The notes under the pieces are model-generated. The model was not told the origin of the DNA and searched no databases. It saw nothing but the letters and a program-made list of their open reading frames with translations. DNA of 44,985 nucleotides, taken from NCBI GenBank assembly GCA_023393165.1, contig JAEWMJ010000016.1:1-44985 (forward strand), read 5' to 3'. Origin of the DNA: Bacillota bacterium. GTDB lineage: Bacteria > Bacillota > Clostridia > Christensenellales > Christensenellaceae. The translations under genes and the position numbers were made by a program. Below, one piece after another: positions 24,038-32,340 of this stretch (position 1 is its first letter; every line of letters starts with the position of its first letter).

Positions 24038-24706
24038 TTAAGCCCCGGCCGCTTGTTTGCCTTCATTCTCTTTCTCTTTGACCGAACAAAAGTTTTTCAA
24101 AAGGTGTTTTGACAGCAGCGCAAGCGAAGCCCCCATATTCTCGTTTTCCACAAGCACCGTATCCGGTACGTTTATATGAGCGGGCGTTAAATTCCAGATT
24201 GCCTGAATGCCGGATTCCACCAATAAATCCGCAGCCTTTTGCGCTTCTCCCGCCGGCACGGCAATTATTCCTATATGCACATTCAGGCGGCTGCATATTT
24301 CATTCAGCCTTTCCAGCGGGAAAAACGGCTTGCCGCTGCAGCTTAAACATTCGCTCCTCCCGCCGCCGAACGCGGCGGCGATTTCAAGCCCGTATTCTAT
24401 AAATCCGTCGTATTCCAGAAGGGCGGCGCTCAGCTTGCCTGCGCCTATAATTACAGCGCTGCTCAATTCCTTATATCCCATAAACCGTTCAATATCCGAA
24501 ATCAGCTCATCGGTTATGTAGCCCGTTCTCGGGCGGCCGCCCGGTCCGACATACGCAAGATCTTTGCGGACCAGCACATGGCTGAGTCCGAGTTCTTTTG
24601 CGATTGCGGCGGCGGATATTTGTTCCGGGCGGTCGCTTAAAGACTTCAGATAACTTAAATACAAAGGCAATCTTGTGAGCGTCCGTTTTGAGATCGTCGC
24701 ACTCAT
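24038..24706 (-). CDS. rex: Rex-family redox regulator with a changed NAD-binding pocket
   Basis: 222 residues from ATG 24706, which has AAGGAG 6 nt upstream; an earlier in-frame ATG overlaps the alcohol dehydrogenase gene. Residues 1-75 are the Rex winged helix (TRLPLYLSYLKSL, VRKDLAYVGPGGRPRTGY). The Rossmann part follows (VIIGAGKLSAALL, VHIGIIAVPA, IWNLTPAHINVP). Canonical Rex has GxGxLG followed by an Asp at the end of the second strand. Here the third glycine is Ser93 and the Asp position is Gly114, in a loop with two cysteines (C120, C123). NADH sensing may therefore be weak or altered. The gene lies inside the operon it probably controls. Confidence 0.9.
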   Translation of the reverse strand: MSATISKRTLTRLPLYLSYLKSLSDRPEQISAAAIAKELGLSHVLVRKDLAYVGPGGRPRTGYITDELISDIERFMGYKELSSAVIIGAGKLSAALLEYDGFIEYGLEIAAAFGGGRSECLSCSGKPFFPLERLNEICSRLNVHIGIIAVPAGEAQKAADLLVESGIQAIWNLTPAHINVPDTVLVENENMGASLALLSKHLLKNFCSVKEKENEGKQAAGA

Positions 24707-24734
24707 TGAAAACTCCTTTTGCCTGCCGCAATCA

Positions 24735-25907
24735 TCAGAAGTCAACTTCGCTGCCGTAGTAAGCGCATGTCAAAAGCTTTTCCATCTCCGCGGGAGATAT
24801 TTTTCTCGGATTTGATCCGGTGCAGGCGTCGCCCACAGCCAGCTCGGCTATTTTGCTTGCCTTTTCTTTAAATTCCGTTTCGTTCACTCCAAAAGCCTTT
24901 AGGGTTTTCGGAATGTTCATGCACGCGTTATATTGGTCTATCTGCGCGCAAAGTTTTTTGACCAGTTCCTCGTCGCTTCCCTGCATTCCGAGATACCGCG
25001 CAATATCGGCATATCTGTCGAGAGCGGCTTTGGAATTGAACTTGATCACATAGGGCAGATAGATCGCGTTTGCGCAGCCGTGCGGAATATGTCCGGTCGA
25101 GAACGCTGCGCCCGTCTTATGCGCCATGGAGTGTACGATGCCAAGAAGTGCGTTTGTAAACGCCATTCCTGCAAGGCACTGCGCATAATGCATCTGCTCC
25201 CGCGCTTCCATGCCGCCTTTGTATGACGCGGGCAAATGTTCAAAAACCATTTTTATGGCTTTTAAGGCGAGCGGATCGGTAAAGGGCGAATTCAGCGTGG
25301 AAACATACGCCTCCACCGCGTGGGTCAATGCGTCCATGCCGGTATGCGCCGTAAGAACCGCCGGCATGGTCTCCGCCAATTCGGGATCTACGATAGCGAT
25401 ATCGGGCGTAATGTTGTAATCGGCAAGCGGATACTTGACGCCCTTCTTATAATCCGTAATCACCGAAAACGCCGTTACCTCCGTGGCCGTACCCGAGGTC
25501 GACGGAATCGCGATAAACCTTGCCTTCTGCCTGAGTTCCGGAAAACTGAACGGGGTAATCAATTGTTCAAACGTCGTATCCGGGTACTCGTAGAATGCCC
25601 ACATGGCCTTTGCCGCGTCAATGGGCGATCCGCCGCCGATAGAAACGATCCAGTCCGGCCCGTACTCCCGCATTGCCTGCGCGCCCTTCATAACGGTTTC
25701 AACAGACGGGTCCGGCTCAACATTCTCGAACAGCCTTGTGTCCATCCCGGCTTCCTGCAGATAGGAAACCACCTTATCCAGGAATCCGAACCTTTTCATG
25801 GACCCCCCGCCGACGACAATAACGGCTTTCTTTCCTTTTATGCCCTTCAGTATTTCCAAAGAACCTTTCCCGTAATAGATGTCCCGGGGCAGTGTAAATC
25901 TTGCCAT
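24735..25907 (-). CDS. Iron-containing alcohol dehydrogenase
   Basis: 390 residues, the usual length for group III Fe-ADHs such as butanol dehydrogenase or 1,3-propanediol dehydrogenase. The NAD-binding segment is GGGSPIDAAKAMW, then IPSTSGTATEVT. Metal ligands are visible in GMDALTHAVEAY (Asp, His), LGIVHSMAHKTGA (His) and TGHIPHGCANAI (His). It probably reduces an aldehyde to an alcohol with NAD(P)H. It is the first gene of the hydrogenase operon, downstream of a Rex operator, so the alcohol branch and H2 branch respond together to NADH. The substrate cannot be told. GGAGG precedes the ATG by 9 nt. Confidence 0.9.
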   Translation of the reverse strand: MARFTLPRDIYYGKGSLEILKGIKGKKAVIVVGGGSMKRFGFLDKVVSYLQEAGMDTRLFENVEPDPSVETVMKGAQAMREYGPDWIVSIGGGSPIDAAKAMWAFYEYPDTTFEQLITPFSFPELRQKARFIAIPSTSGTATEVTAFSVITDYKKGVKYPLADYNITPDIAIVDPELAETMPAVLTAHTGMDALTHAVEAYVSTLNSPFTDPLALKAIKMVFEHLPASYKGGMEAREQMHYAQCLAGMAFTNALLGIVHSMAHKTGAAFSTGHIPHGCANAIYLPYVIKFNSKAALDRYADIARYLGMQGSDEELVKKLCAQIDQYNACMNIPKTLKAFGVNETEFKEKASKIAELAVGDACTGSNPRKISPAEMEKLLTCAYYGSEVDF

Positions 25908-25947
25908 TTTTATAAAACCTCCAAAATCTATAAATTAAAAACTTTAT

Positions 25948-25965
25948 TTGATAATATTTTAACAA
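25948..25965. promoter_or_regulatory. Rex operator upstream of the alcohol dehydrogenase-hydrogenase operon
   Basis: TTGATAATATTTTAACAA differs from the Rex consensus TTGTTAA-N4-TTAACAA at one position. It sits immediately downstream of a minus-strand -10 TATACT (plus-strand AGTATA at 25966-25971), so a bound Rex would cover the start of transcription near 25959. The -35 region is only a T run, which suggests an activator is also needed. Confidence 0.85.
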
Positions 25966-25988
25966 AGTATATACGCAGAAAATAATAT

Positions 25989-26024
25989 AAAAAAAGCATA
26001 TCAATATATAAATATCGATATGCT
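25989..26024 (-). terminator. Probable terminator of the rex2-lysR unit, overlapping a shared regulatory motif
   Basis: A 30-bp imperfect palindrome (25995-26009 with 26010-26024, two mismatched pairs) is followed on the minus strand by seven T residues, as in an intrinsic terminator, though the stem is AT-rich. Its right half carries the core ATATCGATAT (26012-26021), also found over the rex2 promoter. Confidence 0.55.
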
Positions 26025-26033
26025 GATACTGAT
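26012..26033. promoter_or_regulatory. Candidate operator upstream of the alcohol dehydrogenase operon
   Basis: ATATCGATAT, four bases, then ATACTGAT, matches 27666-27687 at 19 of 22 positions in the same orientation. Relative to the predicted transcription start near 25959 it lies at about -53 to -74, the usual place for a LysR-type activator. LysR binding is inference. Confidence 0.5.
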
Positions 26034-26060
26034 TGTCTTTACGGTATCATTGGTTTTGCT

Positions 26061-26978
26061 TTATCCCGATACCTCGTCCCTTACCTGATGCAATTCGCTG
26101 ATGAATGTTTTATCCAGTTCGGTTAATTTATAATCTTTCGCGTATATAAGAAGGTCCGCATATTTATTGCCCGCCGCTTCGCATTTTTTCTGCACAAGCC
26201 CGTAACAGTCGAGAAGTTCCTGGGGCATCGGTGAAACCCACATATACGTTGCGGGCACCTTGCGCAGAAGATCGAATTGGCTGCCCCTTTCATAAACGTA
26301 TATCCTCCGGCTTCTCTCTGATTTTTCATCATTCTTCGCATCCGATATGGACAGCGGAAGAGACAGGTCCCCGTGGGCAATTTCTATATATTTGTTCAAA
26401 TCGCCGGAACTTATCTCCTGCAATTTCGCCAGTTCATGCCGTCGTGAGACAAGGACGTTATAGGTATATTCCAGAACGGGTTCATATTTCAGTTCCTTTT
26501 CCACAAGCAGGGAATGAAAATACTTCTCATGTATCTTCTGATACCGGATAATACCCAGGTCATAATCGCCTTCGGCGACAAGGTTGATCGTATGGATGGT
26601 GCTTGTCTCAAAAAAGTCGATGTCCATGCCCCCGCCCATATCCAGCTTGTTTATAAAACGGGTGAAAGCGTGCGCGATATAACTCGCCCGTGGAACGGCT
26701 ATATTAAACCGCTGCTTTTCTTCCCCCGGCTTAAACCTGCCCTCCATTTCATCTATTTGAGCCAGAATATTCCGGGCATAGTTCAAAAATTCAGCGCCTT
26801 TTTTGGTTGGCTTGATTCCCTTTGAAGTCCTTTTAAAAATCGTTATGCCCAATGTGGATTCAAGTTCTTTAATGGCCTTGCTTAAGTTGGGCTGCGCCAT
26901 ATACAGCCGCTCCGCCGCCTGGGTAATCGAACCGGTTTTCTCAACTTCCACCGCATAACGCAGATGCATGATATTCAA
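26061..26978 (-). CDS. LysR-family transcriptional regulator
   Basis: 305 residues. The N-terminal winged helix-turn-helix is typical (LRYAVEVEKTGSITQAAERLYMAQPNLS, then IKELESTLGITIFKRTSKGI). A linker helix and a periplasmic-binding-like effector domain follow, with VAEGDYDLGIIRY. Start TTG 26978 has AGGAGG 7 nt upstream; ATG 26969 is the alternative. It lies 12 bp after the second rex and is cotranscribed with it. Its closeness to the alcohol dehydrogenase gene and the shared 22-bp motif suggest it controls that operon and itself. The effector is unknown. Confidence 0.9.
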   Translation of the reverse strand: MNIMHLRYAVEVEKTGSITQAAERLYMAQPNLSKAIKELESTLGITIFKRTSKGIKPTKKGAEFLNYARNILAQIDEMEGRFKPGEEKQRFNIAVPRASYIAHAFTRFINKLDMGGGMDIDFFETSTIHTINLVAEGDYDLGIIRYQKIHEKYFHSLLVEKELKYEPVLEYTYNVLVSRRHELAKLQEISSGDLNKYIEIAHGDLSLPLSISDAKNDEKSERSRRIYVYERGSQFDLLRKVPATYMWVSPMPQELLDCYGLVQKKCEAAGNKYADLLIYAKDYKLTELDKTFISELHQVRDEVSG

Positions 26979-26990
26979 GCAAAAACCTCC

Positions 26991-27638
26991 TTAAAGCTGA
27001 TTCAGTTTGCTTTGCAGGTGTTTGGAAAGCATCGCAAGCGAGACGGCAATATTCTCATTCTGCACAAGTATATGGTCCGGTACGTTCAGATGGACAGGAG
27101 CAAAATTCCATATTGCCAGTATACCGCTTTCAACCAGCAAATCGCAGACGCCCTGCGCGGCGGTTGCCGGAACCGTAATAATCCCTATGTGCACCTTGAG
27201 CCGCCGGCACAGATCCTCCAGTTTGTCTATTGAAAAAACATGCGTGTCGTTTATTTCAGTGCCTAAAACCGCCTCATCGGAATCAAAAGCGGCCACGATG
27301 GACATTCCATAATTCCTTAATTCCTGATACGAAAGCAGGGCCTTTCCCAGGTTTCCGGCGCCCACCAGAACAGCGTCCATCACATTATCGTAACCCAGAT
27401 AGGATTCTATGACCCGGATCAGCTCTTCAACGTTAAAACCGATCTTGGGCCTACCCCCAAATAAACTTACTGCCGCAAGGTCTTTTCTTACCTGAACTTC
27501 ATTCAGCTTCATCTCTTTCGCAATTACGGGGGCCGATATGTCTTTGATTTCTTTGCTTTTGAGCGCTTTTAAATAATTCAGATAATAAGGAAGACGTTTA
27601 AGCGCCTGTTTTGATATCTCGATCTTCTCCTGGTTCAC
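26991..27638 (-). CDS. rex: Rex-family redox-sensing repressor (second copy, canonical pocket)
   Basis: 215 residues with GTG start 27638. The winged helix (KRLPYYLNYLKALKSK, VRKDLAAVSLFGGRPKIGF) and Rossmann domain (VLVGAGNLGKALL at about 91-103, VAAFDSDEAVLG at about 115-126) have the full GxGxLG and acidic residue (Asp119) expected for NADH/NAD+ sensing. This is the better candidate for true NADH-responsive control of the operator at 25948-25965. It is the first gene of a rex-lysR pair with a strong promoter. Confidence 0.93.
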   Translation of the reverse strand: MNQEKIEISKQALKRLPYYLNYLKALKSKEIKDISAPVIAKEMKLNEVQVRKDLAAVSLFGGRPKIGFNVEELIRVIESYLGYDNVMDAVLVGAGNLGKALLSYQELRNYGMSIVAAFDSDEAVLGTEINDTHVFSIDKLEDLCRRLKVHIGIITVPATAAQGVCDLLVESGILAIWNFAPVHLNVPDHILVQNENIAVSLAMLSKHLQSKLNQL

Positions 27639-27655
27639 AGTTTTTCCTCTCCATT

Positions 27656-27702
27656 CAGTATTACTATATCGATATCATAATACTGATATGTATAATAGTC
27701 AA
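27656..27702 (-). promoter_or_regulatory. Promoter of rex2-lysR with an overlapping palindromic operator
   Basis: On the minus strand TTGACT (27702-27697) and TATGAT (27679-27674) are 17 bp apart, a strong sigma-A promoter. A 30-bp palindrome (27656-27670 with 27671-27685, two mismatched pairs) covers the -10 and the transcription start, and includes the motif shared with 26012-26033. A protein bound here would repress, so autoregulation by the LysR or Rex protein is likely. Confidence 0.65.
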
Positions 27703-27756
27703 GCTTCCGATCCGCATCAAAATCTATTATTATCTATTTAAAAAATTAAATTGAAC

Positions 27757-27790
27757 AAAAAAGCTTCCCCGCTGCCGGAGAAGCTTTTTG
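27757..27790. terminator. Bidirectional intrinsic terminator after the KAS III gene
   Basis: AAGCTTC and GAAGCTT (with further GG/CC pairs inside) form a stem flanked by A runs on the left and T runs on the right, so both strands give a hairpin followed by five or six T residues. It ends the fabH-like gene on the minus strand. Confidence 0.85.
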
Positions 27791-27825
27791 AGTTTTTCTT
27801 TACGGTTCAATGATTTAGGTTTTCT

Positions 27826-28797
27826 TTACCATTCAATAATAAGCCCAGCGTGGGTCAATCCCGCGCCAAAGCCATAAAGCAGCAGTTTGTCCCCCCGCTT
27901 TAATAGTTTATTCTGAATTGCGCTCCAGATCGCAAGAGGAATGGAATTGGACGACGTATTTCCGTACTTTTCCACACTGGTAAGCGTCTTTTCCATCGGC
28001 CATCCGAGTCTGTTGCATATCGCCTGTATCATGCGCAGGTTCGCGCTGTGCGGCACAAACCAATCGATATCCTGAAAACCGAAGTTTGCTCTTTCGAGTG
28101 TCTTTAGGATTTCTCCCGGTATGGTTTTTACCACATATTCATATAGATTTCTGCCGTCCTGTTCAACATGCCTGATTTTTTTCAGAGGTTCGCCATTAAT
28201 TGTATCCGAAAGATTCGAACAATACACCAACTTGCCAAAAGAGCCGTCCGTGTTATAATTGCATGCTATAAATCCATTTTTATTTTCATCTCTTTCAACA
28301 AGCACTGCGCTTGCCCCGTCGCCAAAAAGGACGCATGTATTTCTGTCCGTATAATCGATGGTTTTGCTTGCTACTTCTGAGGAAATCACTAAAACCTTAT
28401 TCACATGATTTAATGAAAACAGTGAATTTGCAACGATCAGCGCATAAACGAATCCGGTACAGCCGGAGCTTAAATCAAAGGTTCCGGCATTTTTGATATT
28501 AAAATATCCCTGAACCATTGATGCAACGCTGGGAACAATATGGTCGGGCGTATATGTTGTAACAATAATCATATCGACATCATCTATACCAACCGGATTG
28601 TTTTCCAATAAGTTTTTTACTGCTTTGATTGCCAAATCGCTGGAATATTCGTTTTCGTCCGATATTCTTCTTTCCTTGATTCCCGTTCTTTTGGTTATCC
28701 ACTCATCGCTTGTTTCAACCATTTTCTCCAAATCGTGATTGGTAAGAATTTTTTTGGGTACATATGACCCTATAGCGGTAATTCTTGATTTATTCAA
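27826..28797 (-). CDS. Beta-ketoacyl-ACP synthase III (FabH-like)
   Basis: 323 residues, normal for KAS III, which condenses acyl-CoA with malonyl-ACP. The catalytic triad is in place: Cys in SSGCTGFVYAL, His in VPHSANLRMI and Asn in GNTSSNSI. The usual HQAN reads HSAN. The end GFGAGLTHAGLIIEW matches the family. It stands alone with its own terminator and no fab genes nearby, so it may start an unusual or specialised acyl chain and not be the housekeeping enzyme. The start is TTG 28797, 4 nt after AAAGGAGAG; no ATG is available. Confidence 0.88.
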   Translation of the reverse strand: MNKSRITAIGSYVPKKILTNHDLEKMVETSDEWITKRTGIKERRISDENEYSSDLAIKAVKNLLENNPVGIDDVDMIIVTTYTPDHIVPSVASMVQGYFNIKNAGTFDLSSGCTGFVYALIVANSLFSLNHVNKVLVISSEVASKTIDYTDRNTCVLFGDGASAVLVERDENKNGFIACNYNTDGSFGKLVYCSNLSDTINGEPLKKIRHVEQDGRNLYEYVVKTIPGEILKTLERANFGFQDIDWFVPHSANLRMIQAICNRLGWPMEKTLTSVEKYGNTSSNSIPLAIWSAIQNKLLKRGDKLLLYGFGAGLTHAGLIIEW

Positions 28798-28971
28798 ATT
28801 TCTCTCCTTTCCGAATTTTAAAAATAATAACTATAAAAACGCTTACCAAACAATTTAACATAAATCTGTAAAAATGTAAAATTAATGTTTAATGAATATA
28901 AAGTACTTATGTTTTATTACGTTGCGATTAGCTTATATCGTTTGAAAAAATATACAGAAACTTTATGATTA

Positions 28972-29826
28972 TTACTGTACGGTTTTTTTGTAGAAATGCT
29001 GGTAATCTTTATCGCCTTCCCAGTCGCCGCCCCATTTCCAGCCTCTGTCGGTAAACAATCGATAGCATAGATCGTCATGATCTATCATACCGGCCAAACG
29101 CAGGGAACGGTCAACATATTCGGCGCCGTTCTCAGGGGACACCGAATTACCGTTTATATATGGATTGAGTCTTGGATTGACGTCTATTGCATAACCGTAG
29201 CTATGGAGTGAGAGCGATTCCGTGCCTGTCACATACCGGTAATTAAAAGCGGATGTATTGTTTGCAGCCATAGAGAGATTGTCGTTGCCGGGCTCCCCGT
29301 AATCGTCTACCAGCCGGATGGATGTAAACGGATATTTTGCCTTGTAAAGTTCATAAAAAATTTGTGCAACTTCCTTTGCCAATTTTTCATTAACGATAAG
29401 TTCCCCGTCATTATGAACATTTCCGTCGAAATCGTAATATTGCAGGCTGATATACTTAAGATCGTCATAGGTTATTTCGCAATTCTTCACATCCGAAGGA
29501 AAACTGATTCCCGTTATCCTCATTTTGATTTCATCCGTTAAAGGAAAATAATAAAATCCATCCGCTATGACTTCTCTATCATCTTCATCGGAATCCGACT
29601 CTGAAATCTGCGAAGAAGCAGGCGCAGGTTTTGCATCAGGTTCTGCTGTGGGCATTGTTGTAAATGGCGCTTCCGTCGGCATTAAGGATGCTGTGGGCGC
29701 GGAGGATACAAAGCTGTCTGCAGGCTCTCTTTCCAGGCTGGCAGCAGCGGGCATGGCGCATCCGGGCAGCATAAACAGTAATATAATAATAAGTGTTACG
29801 CATAAATAAAAGCGTGTATACTTCAA
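28972..29826 (-). CDS. M15-family D-Ala-D-Ala carboxypeptidase-like lipoprotein
   Basis: 284 residues. The N terminus is a lipoprotein signal peptide with lipobox LPGC (Cys23). A Ser/Pro/Thr-rich and then acidic linker (SESDSDEDD) runs to about residue 85. The C-terminal domain carries the M15 (VanY-like) zinc site: His and Asp in LHSYGYAIDVNP and His in DYQHFYKK. It probably trims peptidoglycan peptides outside the cell. The start is TTG 29826 with GGGAGGG about 8 nt upstream. The gene appears monocistronic. Confidence 0.85.
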   Translation of the reverse strand: MKYTRFYLCVTLIIILLFMLPGCAMPAAASLEREPADSFVSSAPTASLMPTEAPFTTMPTAEPDAKPAPASSQISESDSDEDDREVIADGFYYFPLTDEIKMRITGISFPSDVKNCEITYDDLKYISLQYYDFDGNVHNDGELIVNEKLAKEVAQIFYELYKAKYPFTSIRLVDDYGEPGNDNLSMAANNTSAFNYRYVTGTESLSLHSYGYAIDVNPRLNPYINGNSVSPENGAEYVDRSLRLAGMIDHDDLCYRLFTDRGWKWGGDWEGDKDYQHFYKKTVQ

Positions 29827-29901
29827 AAATAACCCTCCCTGCCTGAAAGGACAGAATCTTTATATTATTTTATCACAATGTATAGGTATGGTTAAAATTA
29901 T

Positions 29902-31041
29902 TTAACACCTGACAATCTCTTTTTTTGCCTGTTTGTCCTCATACATTAATATATCTATTTTTTTCTGAAATTCGTCCAACTTCATTCCGGAAGAACAGTC
30001 GTATACGGCATAACCCATACTGTAGTCAAGTTTAAAAGGCTGGCCGCTGAATTCATTATACTTTTGGATGCAGTGATTGATTTTATAAACAATTTGTTCC
30101 AGTTCACCCCTGTCTGATATATCGAGTACTATACAGAATTCATCCCCGCCAAACCGGGCAATAAAATCATTTGTTCTAAGGCAGCTGTTCAAAAGATTTG
30201 CGGAAATCTGAAGAGCCCTGTCCCCCATTCCATGGCCATAAGTGTCATTGATTGCTTTAAAGTTATTTATATCAATCATAATTGCAGAAAAAGTTTTATT
30301 TTCCGTACTTGCATTTATTTTTTCATTCATATAGACTTCCAGCTTCTTCCGGTTATATACGCCTGTAAGATCATCGGTGTAAATATTGTTGTTTTGCACG
30401 TTCAGAAAAACTATCAATAAAGAAAAAGCAATACAATTCAATATTAATGGCATTCCATAAAAAACGACCTGCAGAAAGATACCTGCCAGAGGCGGTACGG
30501 CAAAAAACATGAGCGAATAAAAATGCCTCTTTTCTATTCTCTTACGATTGGCGATAAGTATCGCGAAGGCCCCGACCATCAGAGCGACGGCGAGCAAAGC
30601 CAGGGAAAAAAAGTAAGGACCCCTGTGATAAATATTCTCTGAATCGATGTAATAAAACCATCCAAAAAACTCAGACAATATTACCAGCGTCATATTTGCC
30701 ACATTCAAGGCAACTAACTGGCAATACAGGCGCCTCATTTTCTCCTTTTCCTGGCAGACCTGCGCATGAACATAATACAGCCAGATTGAGGGCAAAACCG
30801 GGTTCAACATAAAAACCAGAAAATTTGCAATATGATTTATAAAAGGATAAATCGTATCAGGTTTACCGTCAAATCTGCTGAATATATCCAAAACCAACAG
30901 CAGGACAGTAAACTTCAACATCAACATGAAAAGCCTTGACTGAAGAGTTCCTTTTTTGTTTTGCTTGGTTGAGTGAGTAAATATGATGATAAGAAGTGCT
31001 ATTGAAAAAACATTCAGCACGAAATTGTTTACTAAAGTCAT
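29902..31041 (-). CDS. Membrane-bound diguanylate cyclase (GGDEF)
   Basis: 379 residues. Residues 1-215 contain six or seven membrane segments with no recognised sensor motif. Residues 220-375 are a GGDEF domain with the active-site motif intact (RFGGDEFCIVLD) and the metal-site segment MIDINNFKAINDTYGH, so it should make cyclic di-GMP. No RxxD inhibitory site is seen before GGDEF. GGAAG lies 6 nt upstream of ATG 31041. No effector or phosphodiesterase is nearby. Confidence 0.9.
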   Translation of the reverse strand: MTLVNNFVLNVFSIALLIIIFTHSTKQNKKGTLQSRLFMLMLKFTVLLLVLDIFSRFDGKPDTIYPFINHIANFLVFMLNPVLPSIWLYYVHAQVCQEKEKMRRLYCQLVALNVANMTLVILSEFFGWFYYIDSENIYHRGPYFFSLALLAVALMVGAFAILIANRKRIEKRHFYSLMFFAVPPLAGIFLQVVFYGMPLILNCIAFSLLIVFLNVQNNNIYTDDLTGVYNRKKLEVYMNEKINASTENKTFSAIMIDINNFKAINDTYGHGMGDRALQISANLLNSCLRTNDFIARFGGDEFCIVLDISDRGELEQIVYKINHCIQKYNEFSGQPFKLDYSMGYAVYDCSSGMKLDEFQKKIDILMYEDKQAKKEIVRC

Positions 31042-31148
31042 ACTATACTTCCTATTTTTAATAAAATAAAAAATAGATTATAAGTATAATATAATATTTT
31101 GTAGTATTATACTAGTTTTTACTTAAAAATAATTATAAGGAAACGTTT

Positions 31149-31865
31149 TTATAGATCATTGGATTTCGATTCGGGCGGATATACAGCCAGCCCGGCACGG
31201 TTATAATCAACCGCACTCAAAGACAAAAACAATTGCGAGGGTGTGTAAAACACCCATACCAATGTACTAATTATTTGATTGAATTGACCAAATTTGGATG
31301 CAAAGAAAGAAAGCGCCACATTGGTGTCACACAACAAAAAGAGTATCATTCCAACCTCGGCAAGCCTTTTGTTAACCTGGGGCAAATTGGATCTGAAAGC
31401 TAATCCTGTTGCCGTGACGATCAAAACCGCATAAACAACTCCCAGCAGCGGAACATAAGGCAGCTTTAGGCCCGCGATAAAACCAACCGTACAAAAAGCG
31501 ATAACGGCCAGAGCAAGCACAAAGTTGCGTATGAAAGATTTTTTCTTATACCGCCTGATATAACAGAGATGCACAAAGTAAAAACATACGATTCCGGACG
31601 TAAACGCGGAGGCAAACAAAAACAGAGCATCGGCAATCAGTGTAAAAAACAGCGCCAGGATCAGCAGACCCGCATCGTTACGCTGAAAGGAATACCTATA
31701 TGTTAAAACAGCAATCAGGAAACAGACAACGTCCGCTGCATATTTTAAAACTTTGCATAATAATAAGCATTCGGAAACGATATCCAGATAAATAAAAGCA
31801 ATATATAATACAACCAGCAAAATCAATAAAGAAAGTATACGTTTATCTTTGTGTATCAAATTCAT
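31149..31865 (-). CDS. YhhN/TMEM86-like membrane protein (possible lysoplasmalogenase)
   Basis: 238 residues, about eight membrane segments. Motifs resemble the YhhN family: acidic residue in LIADALFLF, then GIVCFYFVHLCYI, the second acidic motif MILFLLCDTNVAL and the terminal VWVFYTPSQLFLSLS. Family members in animals cleave lysoplasmalogens; clostridia often make plasmalogens, which would suit that role. Similarity is by pattern only. Start ATG 31865 has GGAAGG 8 nt upstream. Confidence 0.6.
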   Translation of the reverse strand: MNLIHKDKRILSLLILLVVLYIAFIYLDIVSECLLLCKVLKYAADVVCFLIAVLTYRYSFQRNDAGLLILALFFTLIADALFLFASAFTSGIVCFYFVHLCYIRRYKKKSFIRNFVLALAVIAFCTVGFIAGLKLPYVPLLGVVYAVLIVTATGLAFRSNLPQVNKRLAEVGMILFLLCDTNVALSFFASKFGQFNQIISTLVWVFYTPSQLFLSLSAVDYNRAGLAVYPPESKSNDL

Positions 31866-32340
31866 TCATAATACCTTCCATCAAAAAATCTTTTTGCTGA
31901 ACTGCAAATTATAAAACGCCTGACTGCTCAATTGGTCTCTTACCCGAAGATCGGATAAAGGCTAATTTCTCAAAAAAAATATTCTAAAATCATGGATACC
32001 GGAACGGGCTGGATATATAGGCCTGCCGATTGTGATATTACATTTTATGTTAATAATATGGTATCAATGTACAATATTTAATATTGCATGTCAATATTCC
32101 CTGGACTATAAAAAAAAGATGATTTTCTTAATGCATCATCCTTTTTAAGGTATAATTATTCAAAACAGGTAAACAAATCAATATTATAATAATTACCCTG
32201 GAATTCCCTTTAAAAACTTTATAACATATGTTTTTTCAAAACCAAATACTTCTAAAAATTATGATTGAAAAATCATTTGACATGAATAAATACCATTCAG
32301 TATAATTGTGATTGCTATATATTTTTAGGAGGTATTTTTT
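31866..32340. other. AT-rich intergenic region with one strong promoter
   Basis: 475 bp between divergent genes. Its only clear signal is the promoter at 32277-32306. A weak hairpin with GATGAT/ATCATC arms lies at about 32118-32141. No gene or other repeat was found. Confidence 0.5.
32277..32306 (+). promoter_or_regulatory. Consensus sigma-A promoter of the acetate-transporter-family gene
   Basis: TTGACA (32277-32282) and TATAAT (32301-32306) are both perfect boxes, with an 18-bp spacer. AGGAGG at 32327-32332 is the ribosome-binding site, 8 nt before the ATG. Strong unregulated-looking expression is expected. Confidence 0.85.

Noticed and set aside
32111..32150. Hairpin with GATGAT/ATCATC arms
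   Set aside because: Six-bp stem with an 11-nt loop in AT-rich DNA; not convincing as a terminator or operator.
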